A stretch of 64,000 bases of DNA from Nitrososphaeraceae archaeon (GTDB lineage: Archaea; Thermoproteota; Nitrososphaeria; Nitrososphaerales; Nitrososphaeraceae), in assembly GCA_031316115.1 (NCBI GenBank), contig JALDRC010000001.1:514626-578625 (forward strand), given 5' to 3'. Each line of letters opens with the position of its first letter. Within the stretch, counting starts at the first letter, position 1. The position numbers and the translations under genes are program-made. The notes below the pieces were generated by a model. It had not been told where the DNA came from. It ran no database searches and was given only the letters and a program-made list of their open reading frames with translations. Shown here piece by piece: positions 37,376 through 46,818 of this stretch.

Positions 37376-37846
37376 ATGAGTCAAAAGAGTTTAAAGGAAG
37401 GAGAACAAGCTCCAGATTTTGAAATTCCAGATATAAATATGAACAATATGAAATTAAGTGATATAAAAGGAAAGAAGATAGTACTTGCATTTTTTCCAGC
37501 CGCGGAATCTCCTGTGTGTACAAATGAAATGTGTAATTTTAGGGATTCTCTGAATGATATAACTAATAAAAATACACAACTCATAGGAATTTCAGTTGAT
37601 GGCCCATTTGCGAATAAAATGTTTACCGAAAATCATCACTTAAATTTTCCAATCTTGAGTGATTATAAGAGACAGGTCATAAGCGATTATGGTATAGTTA
37701 TGAAAGATTTGGCTGCATTGAAAGATTATAATGCTGCAAAGAGATCTATTTTTATTTTGGATGAAAATAAAAAGATAATATATAAATGGATATCGGATAA
37801 TCCATTAGTCGAACCAAATTATGATGAGATAAAAAATAACATATAA
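37376..37846 (+). CDS. Peroxiredoxin (AhpC/TSA, Bcp-like)
   Basis: Reduces peroxides via a peroxidatic cysteine. EGEQAPDFEIPDINMNNMKL opens the thioredoxin-like fold. FFPAAESPVCTNEMCNFRD holds the peroxidatic Cys (PVCT) and a second Cys five residues later, the Bcp/PrxQ arrangement. The track starts at GTG 37358, but ATG 37376 (MSQKSLKEGEQAPDF) gives the usual N-terminus and I prefer it, giving 156 aa. Ends the lar-nifS run on the plus strand; convergent with the carboxylase operon. Confidence 0.88.
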   Translation: MSQKSLKEGEQAPDFEIPDINMNNMKLSDIKGKKIVLAFFPAAESPVCTNEMCNFRDSLNDITNKNTQLIGISVDGPFANKMFTENHHLNFPILSDYKRQVISDYGIVMKDLAALKDYNAAKRSIFILDENKKIIYKWISDNPLVEPNYDEIKNNI

Positions 37847-37935
37847 TAATTAATTTGATTCTATTAGCAAAAAAAACATTGCTATGAATTAAAAATATAA
37901 TTTTTTTCGTTTAAAATTTTAAGTCATTAATAAAA

Positions 37936-38445
37936 CTATTCTATTACTGCCACCACATCATTTCTAGCTATTATTGAACCTTCCTTTGCTTTTATCTCCT
38001 TCAAAGTTCCATCTTTATGTGCTTTAATGGCTACCTGCATTTTCATAGATTCCAATATCATAATAGGATCTCCTTTCTTAACTCCCGATCCTTGCGAAAC
38101 TGAAATTTTTACTACACGACCAGGAATTTGACTAGAAACATTATTTTCCTGATTTATTAAACTTTTGGATCTTGATTTTTCAATAATTTCTGTTAATTTA
38201 GAATGTTTTTTTACTTCTAAAGTAATTCCATCAACATCCAAGGAGTATTTTGTTCCCTCAGAATGTAAAATTTTTACTTGATAAAATGAATTACCTAAAA
38301 TGAATTCAAAATTAGATCCGCTAGACTTCAAGAGTTTAAGATCATATTCTTTATTATTTATTTTAAACAAAATATCGCCAAAACCCTTATTTAGTATCAA
38401 CTCTGCTTTAATAATTCCAGGTACTCCTTCTAGCTCAAATTCCAT
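37936..38445 (-). CDS. accB: Biotin carboxyl carrier protein of acetyl/propionyl-CoA carboxylase
   Basis: 169 aa. The C-terminal biotinyl domain contains the biotinylation site ILESMKMQVAIKAHKDG, with IPGRVVKISVSQGSGVKKGD ahead of it. The N-terminal part (about 80 aa) has no strong motif and probably docks on the complex. Its ATG overlaps the accC stop (TAATG), so translation is coupled. Last gene of accD-accC-accB. Confidence 0.93.
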   Translation of the reverse strand: MEFELEGVPGIIKAELILNKGFGDILFKINNKEYDLKLLKSSGSNFEFILGNSFYQVKILHSEGTKYSLDVDGITLEVKKHSKLTEIIEKSRSKSLINQENNVSSQIPGRVVKISVSQGSGVKKGDPIMILESMKMQVAIKAHKDGTLKEIKAKEGSIIARNDVVAVIE

Positions 38446-39935
38446 TATGCATTACCTCCAACAGAGCTAGTCTTGATCTTTTTATCATTACCCAATTTTT
38501 TAACATACTCTGATTGCAATAATATAGCTGAAACCGCCGCAATCGATTTTAGTTGTTGTTCTTTTTTTTCGCGTTCTCTCATTTTTTGCAGGATTCCAAA
38601 TTTTTCGATGTAATCTGTAGAAATATTACCTTTAATGAAATTCTCTTCTTCAATAATAGTTTTATGTATTGGAATTGTAGTTTTAATTCCTTCTATATAA
38701 AATTCAGATAATGCATTTTTCAAACGCAGCCGTGATTCTTCAAAACTACTTCCATATGTTATTAATTTTGCAATCAATGAGTCATAATAGCCGGACACAT
38801 TACAACCGGGATACAAATAAGTATCTACTCGTACACCCGGACCATATGGAATATAACATGATGGAACATAACCCACTGATGGTGTAAAATCATAAAAAGG
38901 ATCTTCTGAATTGATACGACATTCAATTGCACATCCACGTAATTCTAGATCTTCTTGTTTGAATTCTATATCCTCATCTTGTGCAATCTGAATCTGTAAT
39001 TTGACCAAATCTTTTCCAGTTACTAATTCTGTGACAGGATGTTCAACTTGCAATCTTGCATTTATTTCAATAAAATAGAAATTTCCAGAAGAATCAGATA
39101 AGAACTCTGCCGTTCCTGCGTTTAAATAATCTAATGCAGCAGCTGCACGAACTGCAATTTCTCCAATCCTGGAACGTGTTTCTTTATCCACAACAGGAGA
39201 GGGAGACATTTCTATTAATTTTTGATGTCTTCTCTGTATCGAACATTCTCTTTCAAATAAATGTCTACCATTTCCACTTGAATCTCTGATTAATTGATAT
39301 TCTATATGTCTTATATGTTCTAGATATTTTTCTATAAATAAAGCTGACTTGCCAAAAGCTGCCTTTGATTCATTTGATGCCAGTTCAAATTCTTGTCTGA
39401 GCTCTTTTTCGTTTGTTACTAATCTTATTCCTCTACCTCCTCCACCAAATGCAGATTTTAACATAACTGGATAAATCGCTTCTTTTGCAATTTTGGCAGC
39501 TTCATCTACATCGTCTACCACTCCCTCGCTTCCAGGGACTGTAGGTACATCAGCTTTTGTCATTAGTTCTTTACATTTCATTTTATCGCCAGCCAATTCC
39601 ATAGATTTTGCGGTCGGTCCTATGAAAATTATCCCGTGCTTTTTACATTGATCGGAAAAAGTTTCATTCTCAGATAGAAAACCATAGCCGGGATGTATGG
39701 CATCAGCACCTGCAGAGTTAGCAATTTCGATAATTTTATCTATGCATAAGTAACTTTCTGCCGCTGGAGGTGGACCCAACCGATAAGATTCATCTGCCTT
39801 CTTGACATGAATCGAACGGTTATCTTCATCGGAATATACTGCAATAGATCTTATGCCTAATTGTTTACAAGCTCTTATTACTCGAAGTGCTATTTCACCT
39901 CGATTAGCTACCAAAATAGATGTTATTTTGCCCAA
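38445..39935 (-). CDS. accC: Biotin carboxylase subunit of acetyl/propionyl-CoA carboxylase
   Basis: ATP-grasp enzyme that carboxylates biotin. Motifs: ILVANRGEIALRVIRACKQL, FGGGGRGIRLV (ATP loop), ERECSIQRRHQKLIE and EINARLQVEHPVTELVTG. The track starts at ATG 39977, inside accD; I choose TTG 39935 instead because AGGAG lies about 8 bases upstream and the protein then begins MGKITSILVANRGE, the standard N-terminus (496 aa). Together with accD and accB it forms the bifunctional acetyl-CoA/propionyl-CoA carboxylase that fixes bicarbonate in the thaumarchaeal 3HP/4HB cycle. Confidence 0.94.
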   Translation of the reverse strand: MGKITSILVANRGEIALRVIRACKQLGIRSIAVYSDEDNRSIHVKKADESYRLGPPPAAESYLCIDKIIEIANSAGADAIHPGYGFLSENETFSDQCKKHGIIFIGPTAKSMELAGDKMKCKELMTKADVPTVPGSEGVVDDVDEAAKIAKEAIYPVMLKSAFGGGGRGIRLVTNEKELRQEFELASNESKAAFGKSALFIEKYLEHIRHIEYQLIRDSSGNGRHLFERECSIQRRHQKLIEMSPSPVVDKETRSRIGEIAVRAAAALDYLNAGTAEFLSDSSGNFYFIEINARLQVEHPVTELVTGKDLVKLQIQIAQDEDIEFKQEDLELRGCAIECRINSEDPFYDFTPSVGYVPSCYIPYGPGVRVDTYLYPGCNVSGYYDSLIAKLITYGSSFEESRLRLKNALSEFYIEGIKTTIPIHKTIIEEENFIKGNISTDYIEKFGILQKMREREKKEQQLKSIAAVSAILLQSEYVKKLGNDKKIKTSSVGGNA

Positions 39936-39946
39936 TTCAAAAACTC

Positions 39947-41488
39947 CTATAAATTGATATTTCCGTGTTTCTTCCACGGTCCAGTTTCTTTTTTGCCAGA
40001 CATAGAATGCAAAGCCTGAATAATCATTGGTCTTGTCTCCATAGGATCAATAACCAGATCTATGATACCCTTTTCTGCTGCAATATATGGATTTGCAAAT
40101 TTTTTTCGATATTCATCGGCTAATTTCTTTTTTGTTGCTTTTGGATCTTTGGCAGTTTTTAACTCACGTCTATTAATAATGGTGATTGCTGCCTCTGGTC
40201 CTAGAACTGCTATTTCTGCTGTTGGCCAAGCGAAATTAACATCTGCTTTTAAATTTTTGCTACCCATGGCAATATATGCACCACCATAGGCTTTACCAAT
40301 AATACAAGTTATTTTCGGAACAGATGCCTCACAATATGCATATAATAATTTACTTCCATGTCTAATTATTCCATTATGTTCTTGGTTGGTCCCAGGCAAA
40401 TAACCTGGTGTATCAACCAGAGTAACAATAGGAATATTAAATGAGTCACAAAATCTAATAAATCTAGATGCTTTATTAGAAGAATCGATATCCAAAGCAC
40501 CTGCTAAAACCATGGGTTGATTTGCTATAATGCCAATTGTTTTCTCACCCATATGTGCAAAACCGACAATCAAATTAGGAGCAAAACCTTCATGAATCTC
40601 AAAGAAGTCACGATCATCCACAATATTGAGTATTATTTCCTTAATATCGTAAGGTTGGTAAGGATTTTCTGGAAGAATCTTTATTAAGTTTGGATCTACT
40701 CTGTTTGGATCGTCGTTTGATTCAAGTGATGGAGGATAATCAATATTATTTTGTGGAAGATAAGATAATAATTTTTTAATTTTTTCCATACAATCATATT
40801 CATTACTTGCCACAAAATGTGCAACTCCAGATTTAGTAGAATGAGCTATTGCTCCACCAAGTTCTTCAAATGAAACGTCTTCACTTAAGACTTCCTTTAC
40901 CACTTCAGGACCAGTAACAAACATTTGTCCAACATTCTCGACCATGATTATAAAATCGGTTATAGCTGGAGAATACACAGCTCCACCTGCACAAGGACCT
41001 ATACTTGCTGTGATTTGTGGTATGATCCCAGATGCAGTTGTGTTCCTATAAAAGATATCACCATAACCATCAAGACTCATAACGCCTTCTTGAATTCTTG
41101 CACCTCCAGAATCTAAAATTCCTACTAACGGAGCACCAACTTTTATTGCTTTATCCATGATTTTTACGATTTTTTTGGATGCCATTTCCCCAAGCGAACC
41201 GCCCAAAATTGTAAAGTCATATGCATAAAGAAAGATTTTTCGTCCATTTACCCTACCAAATCCGGTAATAACACCATCTCCATAAAACTTCTTAGTTTCT
41301 GTATCATCGTGTCGATGCGTAACATACTTATCAAGTTCAACAAATGTTCCTTCATCTAATAAAAGATCTATTCTTTCCCTAGCAGTTAATTTGCCTTTTG
41401 AATGCTGTACCTCAATTCTTTCTTGGCCCCCTCCTGCTTCGGCAAGTTTTTTCATATCATAGAACTTCTCAAACTTCTCTCCGTGCAT
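39947..41488 (-). CDS. accD: Carboxyltransferase subunit of acetyl/propionyl-CoA carboxylase
   Basis: 513 aa of the PccB type (fused alpha/beta crotonase folds). Transfers CO2 from carboxybiotin to acetyl-CoA or propionyl-CoA. Motifs: GKLTARERIDLLLDEGTFVE, GGSLGEMASKKIVKIMDKA, LDSGGARIQEGVMSL, TASIGPCAGGAVYSPAITDF, TLVDTPGYLPGTNQEHNGII and YGGAYIAMGSKNLKADVNFA. First gene of the operon. Archaea lack fatty-acid synthesis of the bacterial kind, so the expected role is autotrophic carbon fixation. Confidence 0.95.
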   Translation of the reverse strand: MHGEKFEKFYDMKKLAEAGGGQERIEVQHSKGKLTARERIDLLLDEGTFVELDKYVTHRHDDTETKKFYGDGVITGFGRVNGRKIFLYAYDFTILGGSLGEMASKKIVKIMDKAIKVGAPLVGILDSGGARIQEGVMSLDGYGDIFYRNTTASGIIPQITASIGPCAGGAVYSPAITDFIIMVENVGQMFVTGPEVVKEVLSEDVSFEELGGAIAHSTKSGVAHFVASNEYDCMEKIKKLLSYLPQNNIDYPPSLESNDDPNRVDPNLIKILPENPYQPYDIKEIILNIVDDRDFFEIHEGFAPNLIVGFAHMGEKTIGIIANQPMVLAGALDIDSSNKASRFIRFCDSFNIPIVTLVDTPGYLPGTNQEHNGIIRHGSKLLYAYCEASVPKITCIIGKAYGGAYIAMGSKNLKADVNFAWPTAEIAVLGPEAAITIINRRELKTAKDPKATKKKLADEYRKKFANPYIAAEKGIIDLVIDPMETRPMIIQALHSMSGKKETGPWKKHGNINL

Positions 41489-41610
41489 TAATTGATTACT
41501 TATGTAACCTTACACTTATATATTACTGATAGAAAAATTTTGATAGATATTAATTTAAAAAAATACTATTTAATATTTGGAATTACGGTATATCGATTTT
41601 ATTTTGTTTA

Positions 41611-41841
41611 TTAATCAATAAAAGATCTTCCACCTTGGGCTCTTCTAAATACATTCATACCAAGATTATAATTAGTAAATAAAGATTCTAAAGCTTCTAT
41701 TTCATTAATCAAGGAACGAACCTCATAATCTTTATTATCTCTAGTTTTCATTAATTTGTTTAATAATTCCTTTTTTTGAAAAATTAATTTTCCCACATTA
41801 TGTTCATATTCGCTTGACATTAATCCATTATTGATACTCAT
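41611..41841 (-). CDS. Small helical protein, 76 aa
   Basis: Almost entirely predicted helix (VGKLIFQKKELLNKLMKTRD, EVRSLINEIEALESLF), then a short basic tail FRRAQGGRSFID. No cysteines or hydrophobic segment; I recognise no family. Its ATG overlaps the upstream zinc-protein stop by 4 bp, and that gene in turn overlaps rfcL, so it is the last gene of a replication-linked operon and may act with those products. Confidence 0.65.
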   Translation of the reverse strand: MSINNGLMSSEYEHNVGKLIFQKKELLNKLMKTRDNKDYEVRSLINEIEALESLFTNYNLGMNVFRRAQGGRSFID

Positions 41842-42215
41842 AATGATTTTAATCTTACTATTTTTTTTATTTTTTCTAAGATAATTTGTTGATAGCTATT
41901 GTAGCAATTAGGATCTTGAATACAGGAATTGCATATGATATATGGATCCTGTTGTAAGTTATCTGAATTATCATATCCCATCTCTTTTAAAAGAAACCGT
42001 GATGATTTGCATAAGATACACTCATTCTTTATTGATGGATCAGGTTTTGTAGAAGTGCCGAATTTTTTTAAATATTCGTAATAACAATCAAGATGTTTAA
42101 TTGATTTGGAACTCTTAGACCAAAAGGCACGGTCTCCGGGTTGAATGAATTTACCACAATCGGAACATTTTCCTCTAAATTTTACAACTAATTCAATCCA
42201 TGCTGAATCTATCAT
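41838..42215 (-). CDS. Putative zinc-binding protein, 125 aa
   Basis: Two metal sites are visible: CSDCGKFIQPGDRAFW...IKHLDC (CxxC then HxxC, treble-clef/LIM-like spacing) and CILCKSSRFLL followed by CNSCIQDPNC. No known family is recognised. Overlaps rfcL by 4 bp upstream and the 76-aa gene by 4 bp downstream, so it is translated with the clamp loader. A DNA-binding or protein-adaptor role in replication or repair is inference from context only. Confidence 0.75.
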   Translation of the reverse strand: MIDSAWIELVVKFRGKCSDCGKFIQPGDRAFWSKSSKSIKHLDCYYEYLKKFGTSTKPDPSIKNECILCKSSRFLLKEMGYDNSDNLQQDPYIICNSCIQDPNCYNSYQQIILEKIKKIVRLKSL

Positions 42216-43450
42216 TTTCTTAATGAACGCTCAAGCTCTTTTTGAATTATCTCGCTATATTTTATGTCCAAATTAGAGTTATATATAAGATTGGAGATAT
42301 CAGTATTGTTTACAGACACAATTTTTATAAAGTAATCAAAATACATGATACCAAATGTACTAGTTGATACACGAAATAATTTGGAAAGGGCTTGTATCAG
42401 ATTTTTAATTGACTTTCCTCTTGAAAAAATCTTTCCCATTAATGGCCAACTGATTCCATATTGATTGTATTTGATGTTATAATTCTTAGAAGAGTCAAAC
42501 AATTGTTGTGTTATTAAACTTTCCATATATCTTAATAGATGCCAAGACCTTTTTTCATGTATCTTTGTAATAAAAATATCCAAATAAGATAACTTTTCTA
42601 GAATTATTGACAGATTTTTAATATCTAGATTTGATGAAACAAAACTTGTAAATAATGCATTAATTATGTCTTTTCTTCTCTCTTCTGGAGATAAACCATA
42701 CCGAGGATCAGGAAAACTACTATCTGTAATTGAGAGTACTCTTTTGAAATCAGTCTTATCGTGTGAAGATAACAGATATTGGATTCCTTCTGAAATATCA
42801 AGTCTGGTTCCTGTATTGTTTGATTGATTAGCGTAACCGGAACATCTAGCTTGCAATAAATTTATCATTATTCTGATATCACCTAGACTTAGATTAACAA
42901 TAGATAATTTTTCGTTTAAAGAGAGTTGTTTATCCTGTTGATTCAAAATATAATTTATAAACATAAGCAATAAGTGGGGTGGAATTGGTTGAAATCTAAG
43001 CACTTTGCAAGCCTTAGATAAATTCTTAATCCTATGATTCAGAGAATTAGCCGCTAATATAATAGGGATATGTGAAGACAATTTAATAATCTCTAGCAAA
43101 AAGTCTAATCCACCTGTATCATCTCTTCCTGAAATACCATCTACTTCATCTACAAATAATAGACATTTTTTTCCCAGTAGACTACTATTGTCTAATATAG
43201 GATTGATTATTCTCTCCAATTGTGATGAATTTCGTGAATCACTAGCATTAAGTTCTATTAGATCAAAATCAAACATCCTGGAGATAATATTTACAATAGT
43301 TGTTTTACCTACGCCAGGAGGACCTAAAAGCAAGATTGGTTTAGTTCCTGGAAGCCATTTAACAATCCATTTTAGAATAGATAACCTAGTCTCCTCATTT
43401 CCTATCATTTGTTCAAATATAGTAGGTCTGTATAATTCCGTCCAATACAT
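42212..43450 (-). CDS. rfcL: Replication factor C large subunit (clamp loader)
   Basis: 412 aa AAA+ protein. WTELYRPTIFEQMIGNEETR is the RFC-box start. Walker A is in LLLGPPGVGKTTIVNII, followed by LIELNASDSRNSSQLERI (the NASD box of RFC-L), Walker B LLFVDEVDGISG and sensor 1 PIILAANSLNHR. It loads the PCNA sliding clamp with RfcS, which is not in the window. The C-terminal part lacks an obvious PIP-box end and is shorter than in many euryarchaeal RFC-L proteins. Confidence 0.92.
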   Translation of the reverse strand: MYWTELYRPTIFEQMIGNEETRLSILKWIVKWLPGTKPILLLGPPGVGKTTIVNIISRMFDFDLIELNASDSRNSSQLERIINPILDNSSLLGKKCLLFVDEVDGISGRDDTGGLDFLLEIIKLSSHIPIILAANSLNHRIKNLSKACKVLRFQPIPPHLLLMFINYILNQQDKQLSLNEKLSIVNLSLGDIRIMINLLQARCSGYANQSNNTGTRLDISEGIQYLLSSHDKTDFKRVLSITDSSFPDPRYGLSPEERRKDIINALFTSFVSSNLDIKNLSIILEKLSYLDIFITKIHEKRSWHLLRYMESLITQQLFDSSKNYNIKYNQYGISWPLMGKIFSRGKSIKNLIQALSKLFRVSTSTFGIMYFDYFIKIVSVNNTDISNLIYNSNLDIKYSEIIQKELERSLRK

Positions 43451-43472
43451 CTAAAGTAATTTCCTTTATTTT

Positions 43473-44609
43473 TTATACTGATTTTCTTGTTAATGGATTT
43501 ATCGTTCTCTCGAAATATTTGAATAAATCTCTCTTGATTATATCATTGTACCAATATTGGTTATAATGATTGACGGTAAGAAAGAGAAATTCTAAAAATG
43601 GCTTTAATTCAAATTCTGGGGGAAGAAATTCTAGGGATAATTTTGCTTCACTTAGATAAATTTCACTTTTTTTTAGGGTTAATTCAAAACCTTTCTTGAC
43701 ATTGTTTGCAATTAACGAATAGTATAATGGCCATGAAGGTATTTTGATAGCTCCTTCGTTAATAGAGTCTTGCATTTCATTACCGCATCCTACAGACTCG
43801 CTTGCTTTAGACATCCCCAGATAATATATTTCATTGAGGGGATTTTGATTTAGTGCCATATTCCTGCCTGCTGTACCCATTATTGATCTATATTTTTTAT
43901 AACATCCAATCATATGCTCATCATTTATCGATTCAGGTTTTATTTTCAATTTATTATCTATGAATTGTCCTATGCGTGCATCTCTGAATCCGTCTTCAAA
44001 TGCCTTAATAACTAGATCACCACCTTGGGAAATCTTTTCCCTAGCAATCTCTAAAATATAAGGATTCATAAGTCTATAATCATCGAGATATTCCAGATCT
44101 TCATCTTTATCCATGATTCTATCCATTGGTTCACTTAAATCAATAGCGATGATATGTCCATCAATGATAGAAGTTCTCAACTCATTAGATAAATCCTCTT
44201 TAAAATATGAAATAGAACCGTCAAATAAAGCGTTAAATACTGGAAAAGTCATTTTTACGAAATTTGAGTTTAAAATTCGTTGTACGCGATCTGCTAGTAC
44301 CTCTGGTCTCGATAATCTAGTTTTTACAGTTTCAATGGTAGAAGAATCTAATTCCATCTCTTTAGAGTTTACTTCATCTGAAAACTTTGCCACTGTATTG
44401 CTTGGATTTGTATCAGAGATTATTTTACGATGTAAAGATAGAAGAAAACGTTTAGTAAAATCTTCAAATTCCGTTTCATATTTTAATTTGTATTTGTTAT
44501 ATTGTTTATATCCCCTTTCCCTAAGCAAGGCCTGTTTTAGGATATCTTTGCCTGCTTTGGTACTCATAAGAGCACTTTTTGAAAAGACGAAATCATCTTT
44601 GCTACTCAT
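43473..44609 (-). CDS. Conserved-looking protein of unknown function, 378 aa
   Basis: I do not recognise a family. Mainly helical and charged, no signal peptide or membrane segment. Segments: SKSALMSTKAGKDILKQALL, VKTRLSRPEVLADRVQRILN, GHIIAIDLSEPMDRIMDKDE and a C-terminal hydrophobic/aromatic stretch FLEFLFLTVNHYNQYWYNDI. Two isolated cysteines give no metal site. It stands 22 bp upstream of rfcL on the same strand, so it leads the rfcL operon and may be a lineage-specific replication factor (inference). The primase large subunit was considered and not supported. Confidence 0.75.
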   Translation of the reverse strand: MSSKDDFVFSKSALMSTKAGKDILKQALLRERGYKQYNKYKLKYETEFEDFTKRFLLSLHRKIISDTNPSNTVAKFSDEVNSKEMELDSSTIETVKTRLSRPEVLADRVQRILNSNFVKMTFPVFNALFDGSISYFKEDLSNELRTSIIDGHIIAIDLSEPMDRIMDKDEDLEYLDDYRLMNPYILEIAREKISQGGDLVIKAFEDGFRDARIGQFIDNKLKIKPESINDEHMIGCYKKYRSIMGTAGRNMALNQNPLNEIYYLGMSKASESVGCGNEMQDSINEGAIKIPSWPLYYSLIANNVKKGFELTLKKSEIYLSEAKLSLEFLPPEFELKPFLEFLFLTVNHYNQYWYNDIIKRDLFKYFERTINPLTRKSV

Positions 44610-44712
44610 TTATAATGAGGTGAGTAGTAATGACCAGTATTTATTAATCTTCACATGTCACTCGACTGTGAAAGAATAATAGATTTTGAATAGACGGAAA
44701 TAATTTCATGGA

Positions 44713-44743
44713 TTAGTCAAGATAGTAGTTAGTCAAGATAGTA
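44713..44743. repeat. 15-bp direct repeat in the intergenic region
   Basis: TTAGTCAAGATAGTA occurs twice, separated by one base (16-bp period), in the 371-bp gap between the 378-aa gene's start and rps7. It may be regulatory for the rfcL operon or simple slippage. The rest of this gap holds only the rps7 hairpin. Confidence 0.5.
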
Positions 44744-44946
44744 CCATCAAAAGTAAATTTGGATTTGTACAGACATTAGAAAATAGTCATTATTTCTTAA
44801 TGAATATAAATAAATATTAAATAAAATAATTCGTAAATAAGAAATTCAATTTTAAAAGAATTTTTGACTATGAGTAGTTAAAAACCAATATGATAACAAA
44901 ACTAATAATTGAATATTGATAAGTTAATAAATCGACATGCAACAGT

Positions 44947-44967
44947 GTGTTATAAAAATAATAACAC
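44947..44967 (-). terminator. Hairpin downstream of rps7
   Basis: GTGTTAT-AAAAATA-ATAACAC, a perfect 7-bp stem beginning 14 bp after the rps7 stop on the minus strand. Plausible 3' end or processing signal for the rpoH-to-rps7 transcript. Confidence 0.35.
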
Positions 44968-44980
44968 TTTTGTTTAATTT

Positions 44981-45589
44981 TTACCTTGAAGACATTGCTA
45001 TTCTTTCCTGTTCATTCTTTTTCTTTATTGCATGACTGCTCATATCATTGTTGGAAGCTAGGAGAATTTCTTTTGCTAATGCTTCCTCAATCATCTGTGG
45101 GTTTGAATATGTGGATTCTCGAACTCCTTCTGCTATGAACCTTAGTGCTAAATCCAACCTTCTAAGTGGAGAAACATCTACTGAGACATGATAAACTACA
45201 CCTCCATATACTATTCTAGTGGTATCTTCATTTGGAGAAGCGTTTTCTATGGCTCGAATAAGTAGTTCCACAGGATTTTTTCCTGTTTCTAAAGATATTA
45301 TTTCAAAAGCAGTTTTAACTACATTGAGCGCTTTTGCTTTTTTCCCTCCCATTCTTCCTGTATTTTTAGCATATTTTTTACCAAAGCGCATAAGTTTATT
45401 AGCCAATCTTTCTATAACGTTAACTTCTGCTTTTTTTAGTCGTTGATGTTCGTGCCTACCGAATGATACAGGAATAACCATACTAGGGTTTAAAGAGATA
45501 ACCCTTTGTAATCCAAGATCGGATATTTCTATGTTGGATGTATCCCATTTACGAAATAACAATATCTTTGAACTTTCTTTTCCACTCAT
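44981..45589 (-). CDS. rps7: Ribosomal protein uS7
   Basis: 202 aa small-subunit head protein. Motifs: VNVIERLANKLMRFGKKYAK, GKKAKALNVVKTAFEIISLE, NPVELLIRAIENASPNEDTT and RIVYGGVVYHVSVDVSPLRR, with a basic C-terminus. Two bases after rps12. Last gene of the RNA-polymerase/str-like operon. Confidence 0.96.
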   Translation of the reverse strand: MSGKESSKILLFRKWDTSNIEISDLGLQRVISLNPSMVIPVSFGRHEHQRLKKAEVNVIERLANKLMRFGKKYAKNTGRMGGKKAKALNVVKTAFEIISLETGKNPVELLIRAIENASPNEDTTRIVYGGVVYHVSVDVSPLRRLDLALRFIAEGVRESTYSNPQMIEEALAKEILLASNNDMSSHAIKKKNEQERIAMSSR

Positions 45590-45591
45590 AT

Positions 45592-46029
45592 TTATCTCCT
45601 CGGTTTTTCCTTTCTCCCATAGACTAGCTCAATTAAAGAGACTCCATTAACCTTAAACACCTGCCATCTTACACCGGGGATATCACCCATTGCACCCCCC
45701 ATGGAACCACCTATACCTTCTACTTCAACTTCATCGTGCTCATCCACAAAATTTAGGGCTCCGTCTCTTGGAAGAAAAGCTGTTATTGATTTACCATTTT
45801 TTATTAACTGAATACGCACACATTTCCTGACTGCTGAATTGGGCTGTTTAGATTCGATCCCCACTTTTTCAAGTACTATTCCTCTTGCTTGAGGGGCACC
45901 CTCCATTGGATTGGTTTTTTTATCTAACAATAAAACACGTCTCTTATAATATTTATTAGCCCATCTGGATCGTTTTCTTTTTACTTTTAAAACACGTCCA
46001 GCAAATAAACCTAAAGGAGATTTAGCCAT
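45592..46029 (-). CDS. rps12: Ribosomal protein uS12
   Basis: 145 aa decoding-centre protein. Diagnostic [40 protein letters not shown] (the conserved PNSA loop) and [20 protein letters not shown]. Starts one base beyond the nusA stop. The archaeal form carries an N-terminal extension relative to bacteria. Confidence 0.97.
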   Translation of the reverse strand: MAKSPLGLFAGRVLKVKRKRSRWANKYYKRRVLLLDKKTNPMEGAPQARGIVLEKVGIESKQPNSAVRKCVRIQLIKNGKSITAFLPRDGALNFVDEHDEVEVEGIGGSMGGAMGDIPGVRWQVFKVNGVSLIELVYGRKEKPRR

Positions 46030-46524
46030 CTATACTATCACTCCATTATTATTAATATTATTATTATTATTTGTTGTTTGTTCAGGACTTAGGATCAAAA
46101 CATTAGATATCTGAAAATATCGTCTTGCAAGTAATCTAGCTTTTTCTGCATTTCTCCCTTCCTTTCCAACTACTACGCCTTTCTTTTTTGAATCGACAAC
46201 AACAATAGCCTGTTTTGTTCCATCCATTCTTGTATTAATTTTGATTTCATTGATCATATTTGAATTCAGAATATTTTTGAGAAACTCATCAATTCTATCG
46301 GAATATTCAACAAGCTCAATTCTTTTTGGTATTACATTTTGTAATTGTTTTATTGTGGAACCGCCTTTACCTATTGCCAAACCCATTTGTCCTTTATTAA
46401 CAACAAAAATTACACGATCCATTTTTTCATCCATTATACAATCTCTGGCAGTTGCACTGGTAATGCTTTGAAAGAGGGATATCAAACGAAGTTCGTCTGA
46501 AGTTAATTTGATTTTTTCAGTCAA
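46030..46524 (-). CDS. nusA: NusA-like KH-domain transcription factor
   Basis: 164 aa; archaeal NusA contains only the two KH domains of bacterial NusA. KH1 has GQMGLAIGKGGSTIKQLQNV and KH2 has KKGVVVGKEGRNAEKARLLA. Probably binds nascent RNA during elongation/termination. The C-terminal Asn run (NNNNINNN) is low complexity. A 294-bp AT-rich gap separates it from rpl30e upstream, so it may have an additional promoter. Confidence 0.93.
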   Translation of the reverse strand: MTEKIKLTSDELRLISLFQSITSATARDCIMDEKMDRVIFVVNKGQMGLAIGKGGSTIKQLQNVIPKRIELVEYSDRIDEFLKNILNSNMINEIKINTRMDGTKQAIVVVDSKKKGVVVGKEGRNAEKARLLARRYFQISNVLILSPEQTTNNNNNINNNGVIV

Positions 46525-46818
46525 TTTTATATTTTCCCTCTACACGCTATTTTTTTTAATAAATTCCTTATCAAATGATTAACATGCTGTGTAAATAAGT
46601 ATAATTTAAATTTTAATGAATAATATTGCTTTATTGTATTAAACGTTAGCATATGTAGTTGTAATTATTATTAAATAATTTATCATCGTATTTTAGTTTG
46701 TTTGTATACTAAATGATAAATAAAAATGACAGAAATTGAATAATAATTTTAGTAAAAGCAAAAATAGATTTGATATTTTATTTTAGAAATAATGATTCAA
46801 GAGATCAAAAGAGTCAAG

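Noticed and set aside
43473-44609. Primase large subunit
   Set aside because: Lacks the four conserved Fe-S cysteines; only two isolated cysteines.
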